Below, piece by piece: positions 44,764 to 54,179 of a DNA stretch of 64,000 nucleotides. The notes beneath the pieces were generated by a model. It made no database searches, was not told the origin of the DNA, and saw only the letters and a list, made by a program, of their open reading frames with translations. This stretch comes from Sulfurirhabdus autotrophica (lineage in GTDB: Bacteria > Pseudomonadota > Gammaproteobacteria > Burkholderiales > SMCO01): assembly GCF_004346685.1 (NCBI RefSeq), contig NZ_SMCO01000004.1:62001-126000 (forward strand), in the 5' to 3' direction. A program made the position numbers and the translations under genes. The first letter of the stretch is position 1; every line of letters starts with the position of its first letter.

Positions 44764-46010
44764 GGTGTGTTCATTGCTGAGTGTGAGGCATTATGTTTGC
44801 TTTGACTTACTGCCAGGGAAATCAACCATAATGGAAGCGCAAACCCACTAATTCGCGCCAGTTTCCAGAACCCGGAAATCTCCTTGATCCTCAGCAGCCA
44901 GGCATTTAACTGATGCAAGAATGAAGTATTAATCAAGCTGCCTTGATGTGCGGCTATCTGAGCGCTTAAGGTGGCTGTGGAAATAAAGCGCACATCAGGA
45001 AAACGCTGCAGGACTGCTTTAAGTAATATTTCTAATTCTTTCAGTGCATTGTTGCAGGTGTTCTTGTCATTGATAAAGTTGAAACGATGGGTTTCAAGTA
45101 AAGTGGGTCGTCCAAGGGCGGACTTTTTAACCATTTTCATCAAGGTGTCAGCAGCGCGGTGGCCGCGTGCCGGTTCGAAATATTCGTCACGAACCAGGTA
45201 GAGGGTTTTGGCGCTGCGCTCTCCGTTCAGAATTTTTATCCCGGTTGGGCTCAGTTTACCTTGCGCATCTCGGAATTCATAACGCGTGCCAGGTGTAATG
45301 ACGGTTTGCACCCCTAATTTTGACCAGATTCGTTCAACAGTGTCATTCCATACAAATGTGGGCGGGACGGCTACCACCGGTGCAACCCCCAGAATGTCTT
45401 GGAACACCTTTACTTCTTCGGTGATGGCTCGTTCAATCGCAGCGTCATCGATAGGTTGAGTTGGCAGCACAGATCCGTCCGTCCAGCGGCTTTGCAAATG
45501 ATCGGGTAACGTTTCTGTGGAAGCATATTCTTGATGGCTCAACCAGTTTCGAATTTCAACGTTGTGTTCGGCAGACGCGATTAATGCTGGTGGCCAATAA
45601 TGGGCCATGCCATGGAGTTGAGCCGAAAATGTGCCGGACTCCATGCCTTGTTTGATCGCATTCAAAATGGGGATGAATACGGGTTCGCTCAGTACCAATT
45701 CATGGTAGGCCAGAGGTACGGACTTGTTTATACGCTGGGTATCTGGGATAGATAACACCAGACCTAAGGTCATAACGGGATGGTGCCCCCGGCAGTCTTT
45801 AAAGCGTGAAAGGACGGCGTGTAGCGCATTTAATGCATCGGCCTGCTGGAGAGGTCCGGCACCCCAGTCGTCACTTTCAAAAATAAGCACGGGATGGCGC
45901 AAAACAGGCTCTCGCCACAGTGCGATAAGCCCCTTTCGGTAAATTATTCCGAGCAGCAATCCGATACCGGTAAACCATGCAACAATGATTAGAATGGTTA
46001 TAGTCCCCAT
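44760..46010 (-). CDS. Membrane-anchored polysaccharide-deacetylase-like protein
   Basis: A 416-residue protein with an N-terminal helix (about 5-25) and a second one near the C-terminus (about 380-400). Between them it shows the deacetylase-like pattern: LIFESDDWGAG (with the FDD-like acidic pair), LHGMAHYWP, VPPTFVWNDT and LLETHRFNF. It resembles NodB/DUF2334-type enzymes that hydrolyse acyl groups on sugars and would act at the membrane. The exact family is uncertain. It is 153 bp from the MBOAT gene and overlaps the GT2 gene. Confidence 0.65.
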   Translation of the reverse strand: MGTITILIIVAWFTGIGLLLGIIYRKGLIALWREPVLRHPVLIFESDDWGAGPLQQADALNALHAVLSRFKDCRGHHPVMTLGLVLSIPDTQRINKSVPLAYHELVLSEPVFIPILNAIKQGMESGTFSAQLHGMAHYWPPALIASAEHNVEIRNWLSHQEYASTETLPDHLQSRWTDGSVLPTQPIDDAAIERAITEEVKVFQDILGVAPVVAVPPTFVWNDTVERIWSKLGVQTVITPGTRYEFRDAQGKLSPTGIKILNGERSAKTLYLVRDEYFEPARGHRAADTLMKMVKKSALGRPTLLETHRFNFINDKNTCNNALKELEILLKAVLQRFPDVRFISTATLSAQIAAHQGSLINTSFLHQLNAWLLRIKEISGFWKLARISGFALPLWLISLAVSQSKHNASHSAMNTP

Positions 46011-46163
46011 TTTTTATTGCCGGGTTGATAACGCTCTTACCCGGCCTGCTATCCTTTTGAAATGAACTTCCGATTATCAAAGAGCTGTTTAATACTAGCA
46101 TAAACTGGGCCAGCTTAAGGGGTGTGACCCGAAAACCCATTGCAGCAATAACCAAGATAATCA

Positions 46164-47600
46164 TTAAAAATCGAAATAAATGAATTTCTGGGTAGAGCCC
46201 CCAAACATAATCAACAACATGGCAATCCCAAAATAGGCCAGGCTTCTAATCGGCCAAGGCGTGCTCCACCAACGGGTGTAGCTTCGTTCAAGAAGTTGAA
46301 CCAGAAATGGCTCTATGAGTGCAGCCAAGGTGGCTAAGCCAAGCCCGATCCATACGAAAGTACGCAGCACGGGTTCCGCCACTGAAGTGACGCCTATGCC
46401 CAGCATTGCCGCACTGATTGTCCATGCCTCTGTAAATCCGGGCGCGCGGAAAAAGACCCAGGTGAAACTGACAAGTGCCATGGTAACTGGCCAGCCTGCA
46501 AGGGAAAGCGCTTTCGACCATATTGGACTGTTCGGTAAATGAAGGTATTCATAAAACTTGATTAGCAAGCGATGTCCAACAAGATACATTCCGTGCAGAA
46601 ATCCCCAGAAAACAAAAGTCCAGTTTGCGCCGTGCCACAACCCGCCAAGCAGCATGGTAATCAGAATGTTTGCATGGGTTCTTATCGGACTGCAACGTGA
46701 CCCCCCCAGGGATATATAAAGGTAGTCACGAAGCCAGCGGGACAGTGTCATGTGCCATCGACGCCAGAATTCCTGCGGGTTGCGGCTGATGTAGGGGTAT
46801 AAGAAATTGCGCGGCAATATAATTCCCATTGCACAGGCCATACCAATAGCCATTTCACTGTAGCCTGAAAAATCGAAATAAATTTGTAGCCCAAAGGCAA
46901 TGGATGCTGCCCAAGCGGTTACAAATCCTAACTGATCAGGGTGTGCGAAAAGAAAATCCGTAAGATCCGCCAGATTATCTGCGAAGAGTACTTTTTTAAT
47001 GAGGCCACCCAGAAATATCAGCGCGCCGAGTCGGACATCTTCTGCCCTGAGAGGCTTTAAACTTTCCAGCTGGTCGACCAGCTCGGATGCTCTAAGAATG
47101 GGCCCTGCAATCATGTGCGGGAAAAAAGTAACATAGAGAACCCAGATTCGGAAACGTATGTGGCGCGTCCAGTCACCCCGGTATACATCGATCATGACAG
47201 ACAGCATATGAAACGTATAAAAACTGATGCCTAAAGGGAGTGCCCAATGAATCCAGTCCGGCGCATGTTGAGGTGTAGTGCCATTTAAAAATGCTAATCC
47301 TGCAAACCATGTTTCTACCATAAGCACGAGGTATTTCATGGCGCCCAATAATGTCAGGTTGAGTGCCAGACCTAATACTAATGTGCTTAACTTGCGCGAT
47401 CGGAAAAGTGCTGAATAAATGAGATAGTTAATCCCCAGGGACGTAAACAGAAGAACCAGGTAAGCCGGTTTCCATGATGCGTAAAATATAATACTCGCCA
47501 GAAGCAGTATGGCAGCACGTTGCCGATAGCTTGTTGCAGCTGCATATAGTGCAAAAAAAGCTGCGAAAAAGATAAAGAAGTTGAAACTGCTGAAAATCAC
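46164..47600 (-). CDS. MBOAT family O-acyltransferase (AlgI-like)
   Basis: A 478-residue polytopic protein. The RRWHMTLSRWLRDYLYISLGG segment and GLWHGANWTFVFWG, with the catalytic histidine, are signatures of membrane-bound O-acyltransferases. AlgI-type members carry acetyl groups across the inner membrane for EPS acetylation, handing them to an SGNH partner. The best start is GTG at 47600: it gives MIFSSFNFFIFF, overlaps the previous stop (GTGA) and has GAGGGA upstream; the ATG at 47633 would lie inside the upstream gene. The neighbour at 47597 is the likely partner. Confidence 0.85.
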   Translation of the reverse strand: MIFSSFNFFIFFAAFFALYAAATSYRQRAAILLLASIIFYASWKPAYLVLLFTSLGINYLIYSALFRSRKLSTLVLGLALNLTLLGAMKYLVLMVETWFAGLAFLNGTTPQHAPDWIHWALPLGISFYTFHMLSVMIDVYRGDWTRHIRFRIWVLYVTFFPHMIAGPILRASELVDQLESLKPLRAEDVRLGALIFLGGLIKKVLFADNLADLTDFLFAHPDQLGFVTAWAASIAFGLQIYFDFSGYSEMAIGMACAMGIILPRNFLYPYISRNPQEFWRRWHMTLSRWLRDYLYISLGGSRCSPIRTHANILITMLLGGLWHGANWTFVFWGFLHGMYLVGHRLLIKFYEYLHLPNSPIWSKALSLAGWPVTMALVSFTWVFFRAPGFTEAWTISAAMLGIGVTSVAEPVLRTFVWIGLGLATLAALIEPFLVQLLERSYTRWWSTPWPIRSLAYFGIAMLLIMFGGSTQKFIYFDF

Positions 47601-48607
47601 TTGGGCTGTCCCTCGACACTCAACCAGTTCCATTTTGCTTCAAGTTCCTTTGCAAGCCAGCGACTGTAAATCTGTGCTCCTTTGTCACTCAGATGCCCGG
47701 CATTAAAGAAATACGCGCGTTGGCGTGGAACTGGGTCGGGTTGGCTGATGACATACACACCGTTTTCTTTCAGGCGCGCTGACAAGGGAAAATAGGCGCC
47801 ATTTGCACGAGCAGGGTCTGCATAAGCACTGCTTCGATTCAGCAAAGGGGGAAACGAAACAGCAACGGAAATGTTGTGCTGCTGCAGTATTTTGGTTATT
47901 TTGAATAAATAGTCCTGAACGACAGGTGTTGGAGGGATGTCGGCCCCCTCTTCTTGTTGCTGGGCTTGAGCTTCATTCTGGTTTGTTGCGCCAAACCCTG
48001 CTCGATACCCAAGATGACGCCATGCTGCACCACCCACTGGCTCAAGCGGCTTGATGGTGGCTTCTACAAAGCGTAAAGCTTTATCAGGTTCGCGCAGTTG
48101 TCGAAGGTTGTCCGTGTATGCCCATAATTTTAACCAGGTGCCTAGCCAGGTTTTTATTGCGCCTTCATCCAGCAACGCTTCGCTGTCCGCGAAAAATGTC
48201 GCATAGCCGAGAGAGTCATCATTTTGCAAATAACTTTCGTCCAGGCCAATGACGACTAATTGAAGTTTTCCTTTTGCGAGGCATCCTGCCTGCTCTAGAC
48301 GCGTCAGCATGCCATAACCTATCCGGGCGTTGGTTCCGGGAATTCCCAGATTAAAGGTTTCGCGGGTTGTTCCCCATTCACTTTGCATGGCGCGTGGGTC
48401 TACACCATTGTCTACTCGACTATTCCCCATGATCAGGATCTGGGGGCAGGTTTTTTCTGTAAACAACTGCTTGTCCATTGCCCGGCCAACGGCAAACACT
48501 GCGCCATATCGTTGAATAATCCAGTCATTGAATAAAGCGGCGTTGACGAGGCCGAGCAAAATGAGCCCGACACCCACGCCTGCGCCAAAACCTGGCCAGA
48601 TTCTCAT
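47597..48607 (-). CDS. SGNH-like hydrolase/acyltransferase, probable MBOAT partner
   Basis: A 336-residue protein from the ATG at 48607, after 10 nt of spacing from the sulfotransferase stop. One N-terminal helix (about 5-27) anchors it. ILIMGNSRVDNGVDP carries an SGNH-type first block, and FFNAGHLSDKGAQIYSRWL near the end looks like the catalytic His block. AlgX/AlgJ-like and similar proteins transfer acetyl from the MBOAT protein to glycans. It overlaps the MBOAT gene by 4 nt. The frame extends upstream to a TTG at 48658, but it would overlap the sulfotransferase gene. Confidence 0.7.
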   Translation of the reverse strand: MRIWPGFGAGVGVGLILLGLVNAALFNDWIIQRYGAVFAVGRAMDKQLFTEKTCPQILIMGNSRVDNGVDPRAMQSEWGTTRETFNLGIPGTNARIGYGMLTRLEQAGCLAKGKLQLVVIGLDESYLQNDDSLGYATFFADSEALLDEGAIKTWLGTWLKLWAYTDNLRQLREPDKALRFVEATIKPLEPVGGAAWRHLGYRAGFGATNQNEAQAQQQEEGADIPPTPVVQDYLFKITKILQQHNISVAVSFPPLLNRSSAYADPARANGAYFPLSARLKENGVYVISQPDPVPRQRAYFFNAGHLSDKGAQIYSRWLAKELEAKWNWLSVEGQPK

Positions 48608-48617
48608 ACTGCAGGTA

Positions 48618-49544
48618 TCATTCGGCTGGGTATCCCATGGATTGCGCTGTAGGAGCAACAGAGTGCATTATTCGTTCGATTTTTTCTCGGTTGCGTCCGT
48701 CTTTCCATTTATCCAGCCGTATTTCGGAAAAAGCGTTATACGGAGTGGATAATACATGGGCGCAATGTTGTTCGATATCCTGCGTAAACGCCAGGCCACA
48801 TTGTTCGAAGGCTTGTCGAAACCCTGATACGGGGTTGCGTACCAGATCCTCGTAAAATACCTCGCTCCACAGATGGGAAGGAATCTGTTTTTTTGCCGCA
48901 AGAATTTCATTGTTAATGGCGCAGTATTGGAAAGCACAGACTTCTTCAATGGATTTGTTGAGATAGTTGCGCCAGCCATCGGAAAGAAAAAAACACCATT
49001 GGGTATAACGACCATTTTCTACGGTAACTTTTTCTTTTAATTCCCGAGACCAAGTTGCGAATTCTTCAGGCTTTCCCCAACCTTCAATGAGCGAATTAAT
49101 ATTGTCACCGGGACTGCGTTTGACAAAAATGAAATGGGCCTTGGGAAACAAAGCATGCAAAAACGGTATGCACAATCCATTTTGGTTGTTTTTGTCTATA
49201 AACCGTGTTTTCCCGGTGAAAGTGTAAAAGTAGCGGCTTACCTCGTCACGGTCTTTTGTGTTGGCATCTTGCGAGTTTAACCCATGGGTATCCCAGTTTT
49301 TATCCGCTAAGGGATGCAAGTCCACCCAGAAGTCATGGGTTTCTCTTTGCAACGTGCCCAGCTCTTTTGATTCAGATAAGGTTTTATAAACAAGTGTGGT
49401 ACCGGCACGGCTGCAGCCTATTACAAAAACGGGGTTAACTGATTGTTTTTGATGAACGTTCCACCAGGCATTACGCGTTGCACGAAGAATCTGCCTTCCA
49501 TGATATCGCAGTGTTTTATCAACTTTTAACCAGAATTCACTCAA
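48618..49544 (-). CDS. PAPS-dependent sulfotransferase
   Basis: A 308-residue cytoplasmic protein with the 5'-phosphosulfate loop VIGCSRAGTT at 41-50 and the 3'-phosphate motif FVKRSPGDNINS at 140-151. It has the same general layout as the sulfotransferase encoded at 29879-30859 but low visible identity, so the two probably act on different sites. It heads the minus-strand acylation and glycosyltransferase group and faces the divergent asparagine-synthase gene, separated by 81 nt. Confidence 0.8.
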   Translation of the reverse strand: MSEFWLKVDKTLRYHGRQILRATRNAWWNVHQKQSVNPVFVIGCSRAGTTLVYKTLSESKELGTLQRETHDFWVDLHPLADKNWDTHGLNSQDANTKDRDEVSRYFYTFTGKTRFIDKNNQNGLCIPFLHALFPKAHFIFVKRSPGDNINSLIEGWGKPEEFATWSRELKEKVTVENGRYTQWCFFLSDGWRNYLNKSIEEVCAFQYCAINNEILAAKKQIPSHLWSEVFYEDLVRNPVSGFRQAFEQCGLAFTQDIEQHCAHVLSTPYNAFSEIRLDKWKDGRNREKIERIMHSVAPTAQSMGYPAE

Positions 49545-49625
49545 TGGATGCCTTTGGAGGAAATAATCATATTGTTACATTATAAGGTAATATGATGACA
49601 AAAGTATAAGCAGCTGGGAGTTTGC

Positions 49626-51479
49626 ATGAAGGGAATGTGTGGTTGGATCGGGACTAAGGAAGCGATTCCTGATACAAGGAAAATCACCAATTCATTGGTT
49701 GTTTCCATGTCGGGTGAGCTAAAAGATTCTGTACAGGCGCTTTATGGTGCACGGGATGGCATGGCAGGCTGGTCTGAAATGGGGCAGGCCAGTTGCTATG
49801 AAATTGATTCACTAAAAGTGGTGGTGGTAGGCAATGTTCATTGGAAAAGTGAGGCGTTAAATAGGCTTTCCCTTGAGACTTCGCCAGCCGCCGCTGTTGC
49901 TAATGCATTTTCGACCTCAAGTAAGGCTTTTCTGGAAGAGATGCATGGTGCTTTTTGTGTTGCCATCATGGACGAGCAAGCTGATCGGGTACTGATAGCC
50001 ATCGATCGGCTTGGTATTTATCCCCTGTGTTATTCATTGCAACGTGAAAATTTTGTTTTTGCAACAAGCACAGATGGTGTTGTGGCACATCCTGAGATCA
50101 GTAACGAAATTGACCCTCAGGCGGTGTTTAACTATCTGTTTTTTCATATGGTTCCTTCCCCAGGCAGTATTTATAAACAGGTATTTAAGTTGCTCCCTGG
50201 TCAATATGCTTTTTTCCAGAATGGAAAGATTGAGACGGATTTTTACTGGCATCTTAAATATGCTGATTCGGGTCGTAGCCTCATTTCTGAACGTAAAGAG
50301 AGACTGAAATCATTGCTTAATAAGGCTGTAAAAAAAGCAGTCATTGACGAAAAAGCAGGCGCTTTTTTAAGTGGTGGTACTGACAGCTCGACAGTTGCCG
50401 GTGTATTAACAGAAACACTCCACAAGCCAGCAGAAACATTTTCTATTGGGTTTGAGGCGGATGGTTACGACGAAATGGAATTTGCGCGCATTACAAGCCG
50501 CCATTTTGGCACCCATCCCCATGAATATTATGTGACCGCCCAGGATGTGGTGGATGCGATTCCGATGATTGCCCGTGCCTATGATGAGCCTTTCGGGAAT
50601 GCATCAGCAGTCCCTACTTATTTTTGCGCCAAAAGAGCCAAAGAGCAGGGTATTCGGGTCATGCTGGCCGGAGACGGCGGGGACGAAATATTTGGAGGAA
50701 ATGCTCGCTATGCAAAGCAAAAGATTTTTGAAGCTTATTTCATGTTGCCCGCATTGCTGAGAGACTCCGTGCTTGAACCAATCATGTTCGGGTTGCCAGG
50801 TATTGAACATATTCCCCCGTTAAGAAAATTGAAAAGTTACATTTCCCAGGCGCGTGTTCCTTTACCAGATCGACTGGAGTCTTATAATTTTTTGCACCGT
50901 GCATCTCTTGATGAAATTTTCACCAGTGAGTTTCTTGAACAGGTGAACAGCCAGGTTCCAGACGAGTTATTGCGAACAGAATATGGCCGTACAGATGCCA
51001 CTGCGTCTACTAACCGGATGTTGCATCTGGATTTAAAATTCACGCTGGCCGACAATGACTTGCGTAAAGTGAACCGGATGTGCCAGCTTGCTGGCGTAGA
51101 GGTACAGTATCCGCTACTGGATGAAGAGATCGTTATGTTTGCCGCTCAGCTTCCTCCCGCTCTTAAAGTAAAAGGGTTGAAGCTAAGATATTTTTTCAAA
51201 GAAGCGCTTAAAGGCTTTCTTCCGAAAGAGACGCTGACTAAAAGCAAACAGGGGTTCGGTTTGCCTTTTGGTGTCTGGATGCAAACTTATCCGCCATTGC
51301 AAAAGCTGGCGTACGATAGCCTGAAGTCTTTGCGCGAACGAGGCTACATCCGGCCAGAATATATTGATGGGCTAATAGAGCAGCATCGATCCGGTCATGC
51401 GGCTTATTTTGGCGTCATGATCTGGGTGTTGATGATGTTGGAGCAATGGCTTCAGCATCATCAGACTAAAGCTGTTTAG
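49626..51479 (+). CDS. Asparagine synthase-like protein with degenerate glutaminase half
   Basis: A 617-residue protein. The C-terminal synthase domain has the ATP-pyrophosphatase loop AFLSGGTDSS at 246-255 and AGDGGDEIFGG. The N-terminal class II glutaminase half starts MKGMCGWIG, so the usual Cys2 would be residue 5 unless translation begins at the ATG at 49635. The Shine-Dalgarno GGGAG fits the ATG at 49626. The HRGPD and NGEIYN motifs found in the 56653 paralogue are absent, suggesting loss of glutamine use. Such proteins in EPS loci may amidate sugars or form other amides. It ends 14 bp inside the convergent ligase gene. Confidence 0.7.
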   Translation: MKGMCGWIGTKEAIPDTRKITNSLVVSMSGELKDSVQALYGARDGMAGWSEMGQASCYEIDSLKVVVVGNVHWKSEALNRLSLETSPAAAVANAFSTSSKAFLEEMHGAFCVAIMDEQADRVLIAIDRLGIYPLCYSLQRENFVFATSTDGVVAHPEISNEIDPQAVFNYLFFHMVPSPGSIYKQVFKLLPGQYAFFQNGKIETDFYWHLKYADSGRSLISERKERLKSLLNKAVKKAVIDEKAGAFLSGGTDSSTVAGVLTETLHKPAETFSIGFEADGYDEMEFARITSRHFGTHPHEYYVTAQDVVDAIPMIARAYDEPFGNASAVPTYFCAKRAKEQGIRVMLAGDGGDEIFGGNARYAKQKIFEAYFMLPALLRDSVLEPIMFGLPGIEHIPPLRKLKSYISQARVPLPDRLESYNFLHRASLDEIFTSEFLEQVNSQVPDELLRTEYGRTDATASTNRMLHLDLKFTLADNDLRKVNRMCQLAGVEVQYPLLDEEIVMFAAQLPPALKVKGLKLRYFFKEALKGFLPKETLTKSKQGFGLPFGVWMQTYPPLQKLAYDSLKSLRERGYIRPEYIDGLIEQHRSGHAAYFGVMIWVLMMLEQWLQHHQTKAV

Positions 51480-52782
51480 GTTTACGCCATGCAGCACTTG
51501 CATAGAGAATTTTATTAACAGGTTTTGAACGCTCCTGTACCGGCTGTGAGGGCTCTTTTTCGATAATAAATTTGCTGAGAATGATCAAACAGAGAATGTG
51601 ATAATATAGATCAAAGTTTGCCAAGCCCAGAAATGTGCCAGCTGAAGCAAATCCGACCATGCTAACCTGCGTCATGGCGGCCAGGTCAGACGCCCATTTC
51701 TTGCTCTCATCATGTTTGACCGTTTTGATTATCCATCCGCCCGTTTTCCAGGTGGCAATACCCAACGCCAGAAATAAGGCAAGTCCAACAAAGCCATGTT
51801 CACCCAATACTTCAAAATATATACTGTGTGAATCGTGAACATTACTTGGATCTGGTGCATACATTCTGAATGTATCGGGTTTGAAAGTTTCAAAGCCGCC
51901 ACCAACCAACGGACGATCTTTGGCCAGGTTAAACGCCATGTGCCAGGCATTGATACGTCCTAGCGCAGACTGGTCCTGTTCGTATGTTTTAATGGTGTTC
52001 ATCCTGTCAAACCATTGCTGAGGCATGATGGCGAGCACCATTACAGCAGAAATAGCGATGACCAGCCCTGTAAAGAATTTGTTACGACTTTTTAGCCACA
52101 GGAATCCACCCATGGCAACGGCACCAAGCAAAGCACCTCGAGATTGACTTCCGATAACAGCAAGCGCACATAACATCATTGAAATGGATAATCCAATGTT
52201 TACCCATTTATTTTTAGTGGTGAGCTGCAAATAACGCAGAAGAGGAATGGTCATAATCAGCGCCAGACCAATTTCATTGTCGCCCCCAATAAAAGTCTGC
52301 AGCGGCCCTCGGACGTGATAAACCCCGCCGTGGATGATAGTAAAAATACCCCCTTTGATTCCGTAAAATGCTAATGAAAGGGCTATTACCCATACTAAAG
52401 TTTGAAGCCGTTCACGCGTTGTTATTAGCATGAGCGTGGCAAAAACCATCAGCTGAATTTTGGCAACCTTTTCCATTTGTATCCAGGCAAGCTCCTGGTG
52501 TAATGAGAAAATGGTCGTGACTACCATCCATAATATGAGTGTAATCAGTAATTTAGTTTCTCTGGTCCATGGTATGACTTTTGGTTCTTTTGACATCAAC
52601 ATACCCGAAAAGGTAGTCAGTGCGATGATGTAGGCAAATGGAAAGTAGAACGCAAATCCCCATGCAAGCCGATGCGGATTCATGTAGCTCATCCATGACC
52701 AAAGATAAATACCGATGTAGGGGTTTTTCAGTACAAAAGGTAATATAAAAAATACGACGGCAGTAACAAAAATATCTCTCAT
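51466..52782 (-). CDS. Putative O-glycosylation ligase, exosortase A system-associated type
   Basis: A 438-residue polytopic protein of the O-antigen ligase class (Wzy_C-like), similar throughout to the product of 11204-12490. Diagnostic stretches include WSWMSYMNPHRLAWGFA, FIGGDNEIGLALIM, GSQSRGALLGA and EVLGEHGFVGLAL with the conserved H in SHSIYFEV. This family (PEP_O_lig_1) is defined by linkage to the XrtA system and may attach glycan to lipid or protein. It closes the XrtA operon and overlaps the ligase-like AMP-binding gene start by one base (TAATG). Confidence 0.85.
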   Translation of the reverse strand: MRDIFVTAVVFFILPFVLKNPYIGIYLWSWMSYMNPHRLAWGFAFYFPFAYIIALTTFSGMLMSKEPKVIPWTRETKLLITLILWMVVTTIFSLHQELAWIQMEKVAKIQLMVFATLMLITTRERLQTLVWVIALSLAFYGIKGGIFTIIHGGVYHVRGPLQTFIGGDNEIGLALIMTIPLLRYLQLTTKNKWVNIGLSISMMLCALAVIGSQSRGALLGAVAMGGFLWLKSRNKFFTGLVIAISAVMVLAIMPQQWFDRMNTIKTYEQDQSALGRINAWHMAFNLAKDRPLVGGGFETFKPDTFRMYAPDPSNVHDSHSIYFEVLGEHGFVGLALFLALGIATWKTGGWIIKTVKHDESKKWASDLAAMTQVSMVGFASAGTFLGLANFDLYYHILCLIILSKFIIEKEPSQPVQERSKPVNKILYASAAWRKPKQL

Positions 52783-54179
52783 TATTGGGTCAAAACCTTA
52801 TCGGTATCATTTGGTGAGAATAAAGCTGCCTTTACGTTACTGACAACATAGCGGTATTTACCAGATGACTCTTTAGGAATGTCGGTTACCCGTTCAATGT
52901 CAATTTGCACAGCTTCTCCCAGACGTTGTTTAAAGCCTGCAACGATAAGAGGGATAGCTGTTTCATCAAATTGCGAATCCGTTTCCAGCTGAATTCGGGT
53001 CAGGAGTAAATTTTCCTGAATGATCTTGAATTTAGACACGCCTGGCAAATCGCGAAGAATATAAACCAGGGCCAGACCATGCATCACTGTCCCATTCTGG
53101 GCGACGATGAAATCGGTTGTTCTACCCTGAATTTCCTTAAGCAAGGGCAGGCCTCGACCACAACTGCAGGGTTTGTCATCCAGGATTCCTACATCCCCTG
53201 TGCGATAGCGGATAAACGGGAAGTCATTTGTGGCCAGGTGGGTGGTGACAATTTCACCGGCTTGACCATGGGGAAGCAGGTTGCCAGCATCATCCACGAT
53301 TTCTACAATAATGTCTTCTGCTGTAATGTGCATTCCACCAGAAGGGCAAGCATGGGCGATAAAGCCGGCATCTCGCCCCCCATAGCCGTTAGCCACCCGG
53401 CAACCGAAGACGCGGGAAATGTGTTCCCGTTGATGGTCATACAGTTTCTCCGAGGTTACAAATGCAACACGGATACCCAGGTCATTCATGCGCAGGCCTC
53501 GGGATTCTGCGTGTTGGGCGATATGCGCTAACGCAGAGGGATAGCCGAAAAGCATTTTAGGACGCATGGAGCGTATTTCATCAACAAAACTATCCAGTTT
53601 GGCTTCGGTCATTTCAAAAGCGGGTAATAATTTTGTGCGGAGCAGGCTATCCCGAATCTGGCGCACTTTATCTTGTGTTCCCAACTCAATGGGAGAACCC
53701 CATACAACGATTTCAGGGTCGCCTATATCCACTCCCCACCATCTGGTGGCGCGCCATTTGGCTGCCACATCGTGGCTGATACGTTCATTGCCCAGAAAGA
53801 AGATGAGCGGTTCACCACTGGAGCCACCTGTATTAAAGCGGGAAAGGTTCTGCGCAATTTCTGATTTTAGCTGATCCGTATTTGCACGAATGATTTCTTT
53901 GGTCAGAAAGGGTAATTGAGCCAGGTCTTCCAGGTTCTTAACGATAGCGGGGTTAAATTGATGGGTTTGAAACACATTTCGATAGTACGGCACATGCTCA
54001 CCAACGTTGGATAAAAATGCCCGCAAACGGTCAATGCGTAACTTTTCCATCCTCTCGGGTGATAACCATTGTGTACGTTCCATTTCCTTGCGAATAGGCA
54101 CCGTACCATGATGCTTTAGCTTTTCGTGTAACGGAAACAGGCAGGAAGACACGACACGTGTGTAGAAATTTAGCGACAC
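52782..54179 (-). CDS. CapK/phenylacetate-CoA ligase-like AMP-binding protein
   Basis: A 465-residue adenylate-forming protein. The adenylate loop RFNTGGSSGEP, the GYGGRDAGFIAHA segment and FIRYRTGDVGIL are the marks of the PaaK/CapK group. CapK-like proteins recur in polysaccharide loci and may activate a carboxylate for sugar modification; no substrate is known. It overlaps the upstream GT4 gene by 10 nt and is followed by the O-glycosylation ligase. Confidence 0.8.
   Translation of the reverse strand: MSLNFYTRVVSSCLFPLHEKLKHHGTVPIRKEMERTQWLSPERMEKLRIDRLRAFLSNVGEHVPYYRNVFQTHQFNPAIVKNLEDLAQLPFLTKEIIRANTDQLKSEIAQNLSRFNTGGSSGEPLIFFLGNERISHDVAAKWRATRWWGVDIGDPEIVVWGSPIELGTQDKVRQIRDSLLRTKLLPAFEMTEAKLDSFVDEIRSMRPKMLFGYPSALAHIAQHAESRGLRMNDLGIRVAFVTSEKLYDHQREHISRVFGCRVANGYGGRDAGFIAHACPSGGMHITAEDIIVEIVDDAGNLLPHGQAGEIVTTHLATNDFPFIRYRTGDVGILDDKPCSCGRGLPLLKEIQGRTTDFIVAQNGTVMHGLALVYILRDLPGVSKFKIIQENLLLTRIQLETDSQFDETAIPLIVAGFKQRLGEAVQIDIERVTDIPKESSGKYRYVVSNVKAALFSPNDTDKVLTQ

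Noticed and set aside
46011-46164. Small minus-strand frame that begins in the MBOAT stop codon (TAATG) with a hydrophobic start
   Set aside because: No ribosome binding site, and the second half is only a shifted reading of the next gene. Left as a spacer.
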